Shown: piece after piece, positions 35,060 to 44,389 of the stretch
Numbering within the stretch: position 1 is the first letter of the stretch
Layout of the letters: every line of letters starts with the position of its first letter
Source: Nostocales cyanobacterium Centralia_MAG_434
Lineage (GTDB): Bacteria > Cyanobacteriota > Cyanobacteriia > Cyanobacteriales > Nostocaceae
Direction of reading: 5' to 3'
Assembly: GCA_021324415.1 (NCBI GenBank)
Contig: JAJPJF010000355.1
Coordinates: 29,213-93,212 of the forward strand
Length of the DNA: 64,000 bases
The notes under the pieces: model-generated
What the model saw: only the letters and a program-made list of their open reading frames with translations
Told to the model about the DNA's origin: nothing
The model's database searches: none
Translations under genes and position numbers: made by a program

Positions 35060-36061
35060 ATGTCAACACAACTAGCATTAATTTCAAAACTGCGTACAGT
35101 TCTTATTGCCTTTACCGTTGGACTTGTTGGATGTAATAATACGGCCAATCTAGCAAATACTGCTTATAAAACAACCTCTACTGGGGTGAACAATAATCTT
35201 CCTAGAGTTGTAGCCACAACAAGCGTACTCTGTGATTTAACACAACAAGTGGCAGGAGAAACAATAAATCTCACTTGTTTAACGCCGCCTGATACCAACC
35301 CCTATCTTTATCAACCAAAACCAGAAGACCGCAAAGCCATTGAAGAAGCGCAAGTGATTTTTTTTAATGGATATAATTTTGAACCCAATATATTGAAATT
35401 AATCAAGGCAAGTAAAAGTCATGTACCAAACATTGCAGTTGGTCAGCGTGCTGTTCCTAAGCCACTACTGCTGAGAAAAAACGGTGCGACAGTACCTGAT
35501 CCTTATGTTTGGCACAATGCCAAATATGGTATCAAGATGGTAGAAGTTATTAGCAGTTACTTAAGTAAAGTATTGCCTAAAAATGCCTCAATTTATAACA
35601 ACAACGCGCGAAATATTAAAAATGAATTGACTCAATTAGATGCTTGGATCAGGTCACGAATTGCTAGTATACCTGCTAATCAAAACAAGCTAGTTACTGT
35701 TGACCGGACAATGGATTATTACGTGCAAGCTTACGGTCTTTCATATATAGGTTCTTTAGAAGGAATAAGCGCTGCTGACAAACCCACACCTCCACGCATA
35801 AAAATACTGGCTCAAGAGATTAAACAAGCTCGTATCCCAACAATTTTTACAAATAACACAACTAACCCTAATTTAATTAAGGCCGTAGCTCAACAAGCAA
35901 ACGTAAGAGTTTCCAAAAGAGAACTGTTTGCTAATAGTTTGAGTTCACAAGGAAGTGAGGGAGATACCTACCAAAAAATGATGATTGCTAACACACGCAC
36001 CATTGTAGAAGGATTAGGTGGTACCTATCTTATATTTGAACCAAAAGCTGTTACCAAATAA
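35060..36061 (+). CDS. ZnuA/MntC-like metal ABC binding lipoprotein, ligand residues replaced
   Basis: A 333-residue cluster A-I (ZnuA/MntC/PsaA) solute-binding protein. Lipobox LVGC gives C25 as the lipid-modified residue. The fold motifs are intact: VVATTSVLCDLTQQVAGE, YQPKPEDRKAIEEAQ, WHNAKYGIKMVEVI and GSEGDTYQKM. The metal ligands are not: DPHxY reads NPYLY (Tyr82), DPHxW reads DPYVW (Tyr149), THDAxxY reads VDRTMDY (Asp215 at the His position), and FADG reads FANS (Asn292). The His-rich loop is also absent. It may be a paralogue with a new ligand or a decayed binding protein. No permease is adjacent. Confidence 0.85.
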   Translation: MSTQLALISKLRTVLIAFTVGLVGCNNTANLANTAYKTTSTGVNNNLPRVVATTSVLCDLTQQVAGETINLTCLTPPDTNPYLYQPKPEDRKAIEEAQVIFFNGYNFEPNILKLIKASKSHVPNIAVGQRAVPKPLLLRKNGATVPDPYVWHNAKYGIKMVEVISSYLSKVLPKNASIYNNNARNIKNELTQLDAWIRSRIASIPANQNKLVTVDRTMDYYVQAYGLSYIGSLEGISAADKPTPPRIKILAQEIKQARIPTIFTNNTTNPNLIKAVAQQANVRVSKRELFANSLSSQGSEGDTYQKMMIANTRTIVEGLGGTYLIFEPKAVTK

Positions 36062-36092
36062 AAATTCCTTGCTGGTCAAAAATATGCCAATT

Positions 36093-37064
36093 TTAAATGA
36101 CTTGTGAGACTTTCCCTTCTTGCTCTTGGTGTCTTTGTCTCACGAAAGGTTCATTGATTGGTGCAACTCCTGCCATATCCAGAATGGGTGCAATCAAATC
36201 TTCACGCTTGACTGCCATCATGTGGACACCTTGACACAATTGACGTGCTATTTGCACTTGCTCGGCAGCAATTTTCATCCCTTCTTCAAGAGGGTCTTTT
36301 GCTTGTGCTAACCTATCAATAATATGCTGGGGGATGTTGACTCCAGGAACACACCGATTGATAAACTGAGCATTTTTAGCTGATTTCAATAGAAAAATTC
36401 CTGCTAAAACTGGCTTATGACAACCTGCAGCAATTTTGTCCATAAACTTTTCTAGCCGATCAAAATCGCTGATCAACTGGCTTTGGAAAAACTGCGCTCC
36501 CGCTTCCAGTTTTCGTGCAAATCGACTTTGTAAGCCTGACCAACTGGGACATTGCGGATCAACTGCAGCGCCGGGAAATAAGTCCAACATACCATCAGTC
36601 AAAGATTGATCGTTGCAGTCTACTCCCCGATTTAGTTTATGAATCAGCTGCAGCAGGCGTACCGATTCCAAATCAAACACGCCTTTGGCATCTGGGTGAT
36701 CGCCAGCTTTCACTGGGTCGCCTGTTAAAGCTAAGATGTTGCGGATACCCAAAGCATGCGCTCCCATTAAGTCAGCTTGTAAGCCAATCCGGTTGCGATC
36801 GCGACATGCAAGCTGACAAATTGGCTCTATCCCATTTTGTAACAAAATCGCTGACGCTACTACCGAACACATCCGCAGCACAGCGCGACTTCCATCCGTA
36901 ATATTAACTGCATGGACACGTCCTTTGAGAGTCTGTGCCATTTTAAGCATGTGTGTCGGATCTCCCCCCTTGGGAGGTGCTACCTCAGCTGTCACTAAAA
37001 ACTCGCCTGCTTGGGCGGCTTGACGGAAGGAGGTCAAGGAGATAACGTTGTGGGTATCGGGCAT
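36093..37064 (-). CDS. Methylenetetrahydrofolate reductase family protein
   Basis: A 323-residue TIM-barrel protein of the MetF family, which reduces methylene-THF with FAD. Typical parts are EVAPPKGGD at the first strand, VNITDGSRA, CQLACRDRNRIGLQADLMGA, LALTGDP and the GIFLLKSAKNAQF region. It is somewhat more like the cyanobacterial MetF-like group than the classical enzyme, so it could also act in C1 salvage. Length is normal. It is convergent with the ZnuA-like gene. Confidence 0.88.
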   Translation of the reverse strand: MPDTHNVISLTSFRQAAQAGEFLVTAEVAPPKGGDPTHMLKMAQTLKGRVHAVNITDGSRAVLRMCSVVASAILLQNGIEPICQLACRDRNRIGLQADLMGAHALGIRNILALTGDPVKAGDHPDAKGVFDLESVRLLQLIHKLNRGVDCNDQSLTDGMLDLFPGAAVDPQCPSWSGLQSRFARKLEAGAQFFQSQLISDFDRLEKFMDKIAAGCHKPVLAGIFLLKSAKNAQFINRCVPGVNIPQHIIDRLAQAKDPLEEGMKIAAEQVQIARQLCQGVHMMAVKREDLIAPILDMAGVAPINEPFVRQRHQEQEGKVSQVI

Positions 37065-37082
37065 AAAATTTTGAGTCTTGAA

Positions 37083-37162
37083 TTGTGAACCGCAGATAAA
37101 CGCAAATAAAAGCAGATAATTATCTAATATTATCTGCGTTCATTCACTGCAGGGCGCGGTTG
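37083..37162. repeat. CGCAGATAAACGCA-type repeat
   Basis: Contains AACCGCAGATAAACGCAAAT and a self-complementary AGATAATTATCTAATATTATCT stretch ending TGCGTTCATTC. The first part matches the hairpin at 4804, so this is a dispersed repeat lying between the metF-like gene and trpS (both minus strand). Confidence 0.5.
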
Positions 37163-37188
37163 TATTTAAAATCCTCAATAAGTTTTAC

Positions 37189-38202
37189 CTAGAGCGGTGC
37201 AGAATAACCCATAGCGGCTTTCACTTGTAAAAGCGTCTGGTTTGCGATCGCCTCTGCTTTTTGTTTTCCCTCTCGCAGCACCGACTCTAAATAACCTTTT
37301 TCTTCTGTCACTGCTTTATATTTCTCTTGAATAGGCTTGAGAGCGTTGATTGTTGTTTCAGTTAACAATGGTTTAAATGTTCCCCATCCCATATCCTGAC
37401 ACTCAACGGCTACCTCTTGCTTCGTCTTGCCAGAAAGCAGCATGTATAAGTTCAACAAGTTGTTACTTTCAGGACGTTCTGGATTGTCAAATTCTAGACC
37501 ACGAACAGGATCTGTTTTACAGCGCTTAATTTTTTTAGCAATCTCATCTGGGGAATCAAGTAAATTGATTCGGCTTAAGTCTGACGGATCAGACTTTGAC
37601 ATTTTCTTTGTCCCATCTGTTAAACTCATGACTCTCGCGCCTTCTTTCCGAATCAAAGGCTCTGGTAACTTCAGCACTGGCTGATTTGGTTTAGCAAATT
37701 TATGATTAAAGGAATTGACAATATCTCGTGTCAGTTCTATGTGTTGCTTTTGGTCTTCACCTACTGGCACTTTATCTGCTTGATAAAGCAAAATATCAGA
37801 GGACATCAGTACTGGGTAGTCTAACAAGCCTACACTCACATTTTCCCCTTGCTTAATGGCTTTTTCCTTATACTGGACCATATCTTGCAACCAGTTTAGG
37901 GGAGTGATGCAGTTAAGCAACCAGGTCAGCTCACTATGAGCAGAAACATGAGATTGTATAAAAATACTGGAGTAGTTTAAATCAATACCACAAGCAAGAT
38001 AGAGCGCTGCAACCTTGTAAGTATCTGCCGCTAACGTTGCTGGGTTATACGGCACTGTGATTGCATGTAAATCTACCACACAAAAGAAATTGTCGTACTG
38101 ATTTTGACCTTCTACCCAATTGCGGATTGCACCCAAGTAGTTACCTAAATGCAAATCGCCAGTGGGTTGAACGCCAGAAAGAACTCGTTGCCTGTTAGAC
38201 AT
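37189..38202 (-). CDS. trpS: Tryptophanyl-tRNA synthetase
   Basis: A 337-residue class I aminoacyl-tRNA synthetase. The HIGH-type motif is TGDLHLGNYLGA at residues 14-25 and the KMSKS motif is GTKKMSKSDPSD near 200. Tryptophan-pocket signatures (PVGEDQKQHIELTRDI) are present. Full length, cytoplasmic. Confidence 0.97.
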   Translation of the reverse strand: MSNRQRVLSGVQPTGDLHLGNYLGAIRNWVEGQNQYDNFFCVVDLHAITVPYNPATLAADTYKVAALYLACGIDLNYSSIFIQSHVSAHSELTWLLNCITPLNWLQDMVQYKEKAIKQGENVSVGLLDYPVLMSSDILLYQADKVPVGEDQKQHIELTRDIVNSFNHKFAKPNQPVLKLPEPLIRKEGARVMSLTDGTKKMSKSDPSDLSRINLLDSPDEIAKKIKRCKTDPVRGLEFDNPERPESNNLLNLYMLLSGKTKQEVAVECQDMGWGTFKPLLTETTINALKPIQEKYKAVTEEKGYLESVLREGKQKAEAIANQTLLQVKAAMGYSAPL

Positions 38203-38285
38203 AACCTAAATATAGATAACTTTTAGCCTTTTGCCTTGCAAATTTAAAAATAACTTAAAATAGTGAACTCGGGTGGTTTTTCCCT

Positions 38286-38314
38286 GTAGAGACGTAGCAT
38301 TGCTACGTCTCTAC
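38286..38314. repeat. 29-bp palindrome, copy 3
   Basis: GTAGAGACGTAGCA / TGCTACGTCTCTAC around a T. It is identical to the copy at 25941 except for the centre base. It is placed between the cupin gene and trpS. Confidence 0.85.
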
Positions 38315-38331
38315 TCCTATCAATATGTTGA

Positions 38332-38772
38332 CTATGCTGTGGTGATGACGTCTAGCTCCTTTAATGCCGCTTCTGCAACTGCCAAATCATATGAAAATGG
38401 ACGCCTACGCGTCACATAATCTTGTTCTTGAAGTGGTTTATGACGCAACAGTGCATTCACAACAACGCATGCTTGGGAACTTAAATTGATGGCTCCATGC
38501 AAAACTCCTGGTGGAATTGTCACCACCATCGGATGCTCATCGCTGAGAGGAATGTACTGATATTGCTTATCAATTAAAATGACAAGTACAAGCCGTCCCT
38601 TCACTACCAGTAGTTGATCTGTTTGCGTTTTATGAACAAATAGATCGTCTACTGTATTGGGTGGAATCTGTACCAAGATCGTTTCATCACTGGCTTGTGG
38701 TGTAAAGAACTCAGCCATTCCCCCTTTAATTGACTCTAGGTGACGGATTTTGATTCCTCTAGCTTTGCTCAT
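38332..38772 (-). CDS. Cupin domain protein
   Basis: A 146-residue single cupin (double-stranded beta-helix). The sequence VVTIPPGVLHGAINLSSQAC carries the second cupin motif with its histidine. The first motif is looser (DDLFVHKTQTDQLLVVKGRLV). It resembles the sugar-epimerase/RmlC-like side of the cupin superfamily but lacks a diagnostic motif, so the substrate is unknown. Cytoplasmic. It lies between trpS and pgi on the same strand. Confidence 0.75.
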   Translation of the reverse strand: MSKARGIKIRHLESIKGGMAEFFTPQASDETILVQIPPNTVDDLFVHKTQTDQLLVVKGRLVLVILIDKQYQYIPLSDEHPMVVTIPPGVLHGAINLSSQACVVVNALLRHKPLQEQDYVTRRRPFSYDLAVAEAALKELDVITTA

Positions 38773-38896
38773 GGCAACATCCTAAAAGAGCATCTTTAAA
38801 GATTAAAGTGATACCCTCAATCGTAGATGCTCAAATAAAAAAAAATGTTGCTTGTGCAACAAAAAATACCAAATTATGGTAAAGAGGCTAAATCCT

Positions 38897-40483
38897 TTAA
38901 GTGGTGGAAATTTTTAAACTGCTGGGTTGTGAGAAATCACCGTGTAATGCTACACCACGTTGATTTACGTACAAATGACGTACAATTTTGTAGACTGTCT
39001 CAATCTCGTCTGCTGCATCTGTTCGTTGCGCAAGCTCTTCTAAGGAAAGGGGTGTTTTTGCTGTTTGCAGAACTTCGAGAATTTTTGTTTGCAAAGCAAG
39101 GATGGCAGCTGCTGCCTTTTTACCAGCCTCTACACCCGGTTGATCGTAGGCATTGACATGAATCAAACTGGCATACAAACCAACAGCACGCTCATATAGA
39201 GCAATCAACGCGCCTACTGTACGGGGATTGACTTGAGGAATAGTGACTGTAATCGAATCGCGATGTTTTTCAAAAAGTGCTTGTCGTGTCCCTTGGAGAA
39301 AACCAGACAAAAAATCGCCTGATGTGATTCCTGGTTCTAGTTCTGGGGATTGTCCTTTGCGGTCTTCTAAAACTTCGATGAAAGTCGCAAAGAAGTTTGG
39401 CACGCCATCACGAAGCTGTTGGACGTAAGCATGTTGATCTGTTGACCCTTTGTTGCCATAAACGGCAATACCTTGATGGACAATATTTCCGTCGAGGTCT
39501 TTTTCTTTACCCAAAGATTCCATGACGAGCTGTTGTAGATATCGGCTGAACAACAGTAAGCTATCTTTATAAGGTAGGATAACCATGTCTTTTTCGCCTC
39601 GGCCGTTGCCAGAATAATACCAAGACAAGGCTAGTAATGCCGCAGGGTTTTTGTGCAAATCGGGTACGCGAGTGGCGTCATCCATTTCTTTTGCACCCTC
39701 TAGCATGGCATGAATATCAATACCCTGTAATGCTGCTGGCACTAAACCCACAGCGGACATCTCTGAGGTACGTCCTCCTACCCAATCGAACATGGGAAAT
39801 CTTGCCAACCAACCTTCAGATTTTGCGGTTTCGTCCAGCTTACTACCAGGCATGGTGATGGCGATCGCATAATTTGCAAAATCCAAATTTTGTCCAGCGT
39901 AGGCTTTTTTGACTTCAATCATGCCATTGCGTGGTTCCGGCGTTCCCCCAGATTTAGAGATCACCAATACCAAAGTGCTAGAAAGACGGTTACGCAGGTG
40001 AGTTAAAACCCGATCAATGCCGGCTGGATCGGTATTGTCGATGAAGTGAATTGCTAGGTTGGGAAAATCTGGGGCTAGTGCTTGGGCAACGAATTCAGGA
40101 CCAAGGGCAGAACCGCCGATGCCAATCGAAATAATATCGGTGAAGCGAGGGGCTTTTGGGGGATGAATTCCGCCTGTGTGAACTTTTTCGGCAAATACTT
40201 CGATTTGCTCTATGGACTCGACTATTTCTTTTTGGATTTCTGGCGTGGGAGCAAGTTGTGGATTTCGCAACCAGTAGTGCCCAACCATGCGATGTTCATC
40301 AGGATTTGCGATCGCACCCTTCTCCAGTTCTGCCATATCTACAAAAGCTTTCTCGAACTTCGGCTGCAACGCCTCCACAAAGGCATCATCAAACCTCATC
40401 CGGCTAATATCTAGGTAAAAGCCTAATCCTTCGTGGAAATATAACCATTTCTGGTATTTTTGCCAAAGTGCCTTAGCATCCAT
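38897..40483 (-). CDS. pgi: Glucose-6-phosphate isomerase
   Basis: A 528-residue phosphoglucose isomerase connecting glucose-6-phosphate and fructose-6-phosphate in glycolysis and the Calvin and oxidative pentose phosphate routes. Motifs include [43 protein letters not shown] and [15 protein letters not shown] with catalytic residues. Length and start ([11 protein letters not shown]) are typical of cyanobacterial Pgi. Confidence 0.97.
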   Translation of the reverse strand: MDAKALWQKYQKWLYFHEGLGFYLDISRMRFDDAFVEALQPKFEKAFVDMAELEKGAIANPDEHRMVGHYWLRNPQLAPTPEIQKEIVESIEQIEVFAEKVHTGGIHPPKAPRFTDIISIGIGGSALGPEFVAQALAPDFPNLAIHFIDNTDPAGIDRVLTHLRNRLSSTLVLVISKSGGTPEPRNGMIEVKKAYAGQNLDFANYAIAITMPGSKLDETAKSEGWLARFPMFDWVGGRTSEMSAVGLVPAALQGIDIHAMLEGAKEMDDATRVPDLHKNPAALLALSWYYSGNGRGEKDMVILPYKDSLLLFSRYLQQLVMESLGKEKDLDGNIVHQGIAVYGNKGSTDQHAYVQQLRDGVPNFFATFIEVLEDRKGQSPELEPGITSGDFLSGFLQGTRQALFEKHRDSITVTIPQVNPRTVGALIALYERAVGLYASLIHVNAYDQPGVEAGKKAAAAILALQTKILEVLQTAKTPLSLEELAQRTDAADEIETVYKIVRHLYVNQRGVALHGDFSQPSSLKISTT

Positions 40484-40588
40484 AAGAAAGTCTCAAGTAA
40501 AGTGATTTTCAAAAATAAGTTTAAGCCAACGTGCAAGCTATATCCTTTCACCCTTATACACTTTTAAGTGTTGGCTCGAATGCTTACC

Positions 40589-40840
40589 CTAAACATCTGG
40601 CATTGGGAGGACACAGAGGAATTTTACAATTTGACCTCTCACCTCAATGCCAATGAGATATCCATCTAGGGTAAAACGGTAAAAAATCCCGTCATCATCC
40701 ATCTGCCGCAGAGATGGTAAATGTTGCAGTAGTCGCTTTTGGGCAAACTTAACAAAAATAAAATCATAAACCTGCTGATAGGCAGCGGGCTCTAAACTTT
40801 TGAGATCTTTTAAAAAAGACCGCGCATAGCGCACTTCCAT
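40589..40840 (-). CDS. RelE/ParE-type toxin
   Basis: 83 residues from ATG 40840 (MEVRYARSFLKDLKSLEP), matching the start of RelE-superfamily mRNA interferases. The compact fold ends RGQIVKFLCVLPMPDV. The preceding TTG would add 3 residues. It is 53 bp downstream of a small gene on the same strand with antitoxin features, so this is a type II toxin-antitoxin pair. Activity cannot be judged from sequence, since RelE catalytic residues vary. Confidence 0.75.
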   Translation of the reverse strand: MEVRYARSFLKDLKSLEPAAYQQVYDFIFVKFAQKRLLQHLPSLRQMDDDGIFYRFTLDGYLIGIEVRGQIVKFLCVLPMPDV

Positions 40841-40893
40841 GTTCACCAAGGATCACCATGAACTCGGGGGTGTTCTCAACTCACAATTCCTAG

Positions 40894-41091
40894 TTATGAA
40901 AAGATTAACAACTGTAAAGCATCCTCATGGGTTAGAGTATCCCAAGGTTGTTGCAATCGCTTGCCTTCTTGTATGGATTTCATTACATAACAGTCACAAT
41001 GTAATGCATAAACGACACTCCAAACTTTTTCCAACTCATCATCAGTTAACTGCTCTATTAAGAGGTGGATTCTAATCCGCAGTAAATTCAT
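40894..41091 (-). CDS. Antitoxin of the RelE-type pair
   Basis: 65 residues: a helical N-terminal part (IEQLTDDELEKVWSVVYALHCDC) followed by a tail IQEGKRLQQPWDTLTHEDAL that fits toxin neutralisation by a flexible C-terminus. It is transcribed just ahead of the toxin gene. The antitoxin role is inferred mainly from this order and its size. Confidence 0.6.
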   Translation of the reverse strand: MNLLRIRIHLLIEQLTDDELEKVWSVVYALHCDCYVMKSIQEGKRLQQPWDTLTHEDALQLLIFS

Positions 41092-41265
41092 CTGGTCTTA
41101 GCCGAACTCTATCCACCCTAGTGTTCCCGAAAAGTTGGCAATATTTAACGGTTATTTTTTTGTCTTTGGTTCTTTGTCCTTTATCATTTGTAACTAATGA
41201 CCAATCACAAAGGACGAACCTAACTAGTTAACTGTATTTGCACCGACAAACTTAACAAAATTTCT

Positions 41266-42405
41266 ATGGTTGACTATCTCATTTTTCTCGCAATTTCTAC
41301 ATCAATTTTTGCACTGTTCGGCTTGGGACTGAACTTGCAATGGGGTTTTACAGGCTTGGTGAATTTTGGTCATGTTGCCTTTATGACATTAGGCGCATAC
41401 ACAACCGTGTTATTCAGTCTAAAAGGCGTTCCCATACTTTTATCAGCGCTGCTTGGAGGTGTAGTAGCAGCTTTATTGGGATTGCTCATTGGTTTTGCGA
41501 CTCTGCGTTTGCGGGAAGATTATCTGGCGATTGTGACGATTGGGGTTGGCGAACTGATTCGTCTGGTCGTAAACAATCAGGATTTACCTATAGGTGACAC
41601 TTGGACATCTGGAGCTTTTGGGGTACAAAGTTACCCCATACCCCTCTCAACTGTGACAGATAACTTATTCTTCAAATTCTTGATGATTGGTCTTTTGACA
41701 ATACTGGTAGGCTTGACTTTATGGCAGTTGTGGCGCTGGATTCATGTTTCACATCAGTTGTTGAAGAATGATTCACACAAGAAAAAAATAAGCAGCAGGC
41801 AAGAATTTATATCTCGTGTCATTGTGGGAATTTTGCTGGCACTGCTTGCAGTTGCAATTTATATTTCAGGGGTCAGCGGACTCTATGACGGTAACCCGAA
41901 GGCAGGCTTAATGCTATTGTTACTCATCACCTTAGCTTTTGTCTTTTGGCGCTTGGAAATTTTAGTGCGATCGCCTTGGGGTCGAATTCTCAAAGCCATC
42001 CGTGAAGATGAAGAAATACCTAAAGCACTCGGAAAAAATGTTTTTTGGTATAAGTTACAATCACTGATGCTGGGGGGTGCGATCGCAGGTATTGCTGGTG
42101 CTTTCTTCGCATGGCAACTTAGCGCTATTTACCCTGATAATTTCCAACCACAGCTAACTTTTGACTCTTGGATCATGGTGATTTTAGGTGGTTCTGGTAA
42201 CAATGTTGGCACAATCTTAGGTGCCGTCATCTACTTTGCTTATGATGCTCTCACGCGTGAATTCTTACCGAAAATTTTTCCCCTTGATGAAGCTCGTTTA
42301 GGCGCGTTTCGCATTATGGTTATAGGTCTGATTTTGATGGTGCTGATGATTTGGCGTCCTCAAGGTATCCTAGGCAAAAAGGAGGAACTCACCCTTGGTA
42401 AATAA
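41266..42405 (+). CDS. livM: Branched-chain amino-acid type ABC permease (LivM)
   Basis: A 379-residue polytopic permease with about ten helices, of the LivM (HAAT) family. The signature GLGLNLQWGFTGLVNFGHVAF is at residues 20-40, and the EAA-like loop RIMVIGLI-type end is present. It has an extra hydrophilic loop (about residues 165-180, QLLKNDSHKKKISSRQ). It probably imports neutral or branched amino acids, as in the cyanobacterial Nat system. It overlaps the ATPase gene by 11 bp, and the remaining subunits (LivH, LivF, binding protein) are not in this window. Confidence 0.9.
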   Translation: MVDYLIFLAISTSIFALFGLGLNLQWGFTGLVNFGHVAFMTLGAYTTVLFSLKGVPILLSALLGGVVAALLGLLIGFATLRLREDYLAIVTIGVGELIRLVVNNQDLPIGDTWTSGAFGVQSYPIPLSTVTDNLFFKFLMIGLLTILVGLTLWQLWRWIHVSHQLLKNDSHKKKISSRQEFISRVIVGILLALLAVAIYISGVSGLYDGNPKAGLMLLLLITLAFVFWRLEILVRSPWGRILKAIREDEEIPKALGKNVFWYKLQSLMLGGAIAGIAGAFFAWQLSAIYPDNFQPQLTFDSWIMVILGGSGNNVGTILGAVIYFAYDALTREFLPKIFPLDEARLGAFRIMVIGLILMVLMIWRPQGILGKKEELTLGK

Positions 42406-43174
42406 CCAGTCATCTGATTTTCCACTCCTAGCAGCAAGTGGACTTTCTAAAAGCTTTGGAGGTGTCAAGGCTGTAGATAATGTAGAAATTCAAGTGATGA
42501 ATGGTAGCATCACTGGTTTAATTGGTCCCAATGGAGCTGGCAAAACGACCTTATTTAACTTGCTTTCTAACTTCATCCGCTCAGATCGCGGTAGGGTGAT
42601 ATTTGATGGCGAACCTGTTGAACACTTACCACCTCACAAAATCGCTCAACAGGGAATGGTACGCACATTTCAGGTAGCTCGCACTTTATCACGCTTATCT
42701 GTGCTAGAAAATATGCTGCTAGCAGCGCAAAAACAAACTGGTGAAAACTTTTGGCAGGTACAATTTCAGCAACATCAAATCGCGAAAGAACAAAAGGAAC
42801 TACAAGAACGGGCGATGTTCCTGTTAGAGTCTGTAGGATTAGCTCAAAAAGCACAGGATTATGCTGGAAGTTTATCTGGTGGTCAACGCAAGTTGCTAGA
42901 AATGGGGCGCGCGCTCATGACCAATCCTAAGTTAATTCTATTAGATGAACCAGCTGCTGGGGTGAATCCGAGACTTATTGATGAAATTTGCGAACGAATT
43001 GCTGTTTGGAATAAGGAAGGTATGACATTTCTGATTATTGAACATAATATGGATGTGATCATGTCCTTGTGTAATCAAGTTTGGGTGCTTGCAGAAGGAC
43101 AAAATCTTGCTGATGGTGCTCCTAAAGATATTCAGCGTAATTCTAAAGTTTTGGAAGCTTATTTAGGAAAATAA
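42395..43174 (+). CDS. livG: Branched-chain amino-acid type ABC ATPase (LivG)
   Basis: A 259-residue ABC ATPase. Walker A is GPNGAGKTT near residue 43, the signature is LSGGQRKLLEMGRAL, Walker B is LILLDEPAAG, and the H-loop histidine is in IIEHNMD. The LivG-specific C-terminal part is present. It starts at TTG with a clear AAGGAGG 11 bp ahead, overlapping the permease gene, so translation is coupled. It works with the upstream permease. Confidence 0.93.
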   Translation: MVNNQSSDFPLLAASGLSKSFGGVKAVDNVEIQVMNGSITGLIGPNGAGKTTLFNLLSNFIRSDRGRVIFDGEPVEHLPPHKIAQQGMVRTFQVARTLSRLSVLENMLLAAQKQTGENFWQVQFQQHQIAKEQKELQERAMFLLESVGLAQKAQDYAGSLSGGQRKLLEMGRALMTNPKLILLDEPAAGVNPRLIDEICERIAVWNKEGMTFLIIEHNMDVIMSLCNQVWVLAEGQNLADGAPKDIQRNSKVLEAYLGK

Positions 43175-43200
43175 TTTTAAACTAAACTATGGAAATATAA

Positions 43201-44106
43201 ATGCAGGCCAAGCCGTTTTTGAAGTGGGCTGGTGGTAAAAGCCAACTTCTTGAACAGATAGCTAACTTTTTACCAGAGGAGTTAATCATTGGTTCAATTA
43301 AAAAATATATTGAACCTTTTGTTGGTGGTGGTGCCGTCTTTTTGCATCTTGCCCAATGTTATAAAATTGAGGAATTTTTGATTTTTGATATTAATACTGA
43401 GTTAGTATTAGCTTATAAAACAATTCAAAATCATGTTGATGAATTAATTCATGTTTTATTGAATTTACAAAACAAGTATTTATCTCTTGATGAACAAGAA
43501 AGAACACATTTTTACTATGAAGTTAGAACACAATTTAATAGACAAAGACATCAAGTAGATTTTCAAAAAACTAATCAGCAAGCAATAGAGAGAACGGCTC
43601 AAATTATTTTTCTCAACCGCACCTGTTTCAATGGACTTTTTCGAGTCAACTCTAAAGGTGATTTTAATGTACCAGTAGGTAGATATAAAAATCCAACGAT
43701 ATGCGATTCAGAAAACTTAAAAGCGGTTTCTCAGGTTTTGCAAAGAACCCAGATATATCAGGGAGATTTTACTGAGTGTGAAAGATTTGTTGATCAGTAT
43801 TCTCTTGTTTACTTCGATCCTCCATACAGACCGTTGAGCAGAACAGCTAATTTTACTGCTTATGCACAACAGACTTTTGATGATACAGAGCAATTAAGAC
43901 TGCGGGATTTTTTTGCCTTGCTTGATCGAAAAGGTGCTAAGTTAATCTTGAGCAATTCTGATCCAAAAAATAAAGATTTAACAGATGATTTTTTTGAAAT
44001 TGCGTACGGAAATTATCAATTAAAAAGGGTACAGGCAAAACGTCGAATCAATTGCAATGCTTCTAAAAGAGAACAGATCAATGAACTGCTAATTACAAAT
44101 TATTAG
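43201..44106 (+). CDS. dam: D12-class adenine-specific DNA methyltransferase (Dam-like)
   Basis: A 301-residue N6-adenine methyltransferase of the Dam/DpnM type. Motif I is FLKWAGGKSQLL at residues 6-17, and the catalytic motif IV is D206-P-P-Y209. The NRTCFNGLFRVNSKGDFNVP block is typical of GATC-specific enzymes. GATC specificity is inferred. There is no restriction endonuclease gene beside it, so it is an orphan methylase. The coding sequence is AT-richer than its neighbours, which hints at acquisition. It lies 26 bp after livG. Confidence 0.9.
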   Translation: MQAKPFLKWAGGKSQLLEQIANFLPEELIIGSIKKYIEPFVGGGAVFLHLAQCYKIEEFLIFDINTELVLAYKTIQNHVDELIHVLLNLQNKYLSLDEQERTHFYYEVRTQFNRQRHQVDFQKTNQQAIERTAQIIFLNRTCFNGLFRVNSKGDFNVPVGRYKNPTICDSENLKAVSQVLQRTQIYQGDFTECERFVDQYSLVYFDPPYRPLSRTANFTAYAQQTFDDTEQLRLRDFFALLDRKGAKLILSNSDPKNKDLTDDFFEIAYGNYQLKRVQAKRRINCNASKREQINELLITNY

Positions 44107-44149
44107 TTTTATTTCTATACTATATAAATAGTGCCACTTGTTGGAAGTA

Positions 44150-44389
44150 TTAGCTGTCCCATGATGAGCGTTCTTCTTGTAGTTGTTTATCTATATCCTC
44201 AGCAGTTCGAGAAGGGTGTCTCTTACGGCTTGATTCTATAATGTTCAATACTGAACGCTTTTTGGTTTCTACTTTTTCTGGTAAAATCACGAAGACATCA
44301 ACGCTATCACCTATTTCAGCTTCGGGAATTTCAATTTCTATTTTGTTTCCTGGTAAAACTTTGGTTGTTATACGTAAAGCTGATTGCAT
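44150..44389 (-). CDS. Orphan AbrB-like antitoxin
   Basis: 79 residues with a beta-strand N-terminus (ALRITTKVLPGNKIEIEIPE) and a helical C-terminal tail (RTAEDIDKQLQEERSSWDS), matching cyanobacterial antitoxins that normally sit upstream of a VapC/PIN toxin gene. No toxin gene follows, since 44 bp downstream is the convergent dam end. It may regulate a remote toxin or be a remnant. Confidence 0.6.
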   Translation of the reverse strand: MQSALRITTKVLPGNKIEIEIPEAEIGDSVDVFVILPEKVETKKRSVLNIIESSRKRHPSRTAEDIDKQLQEERSSWDS

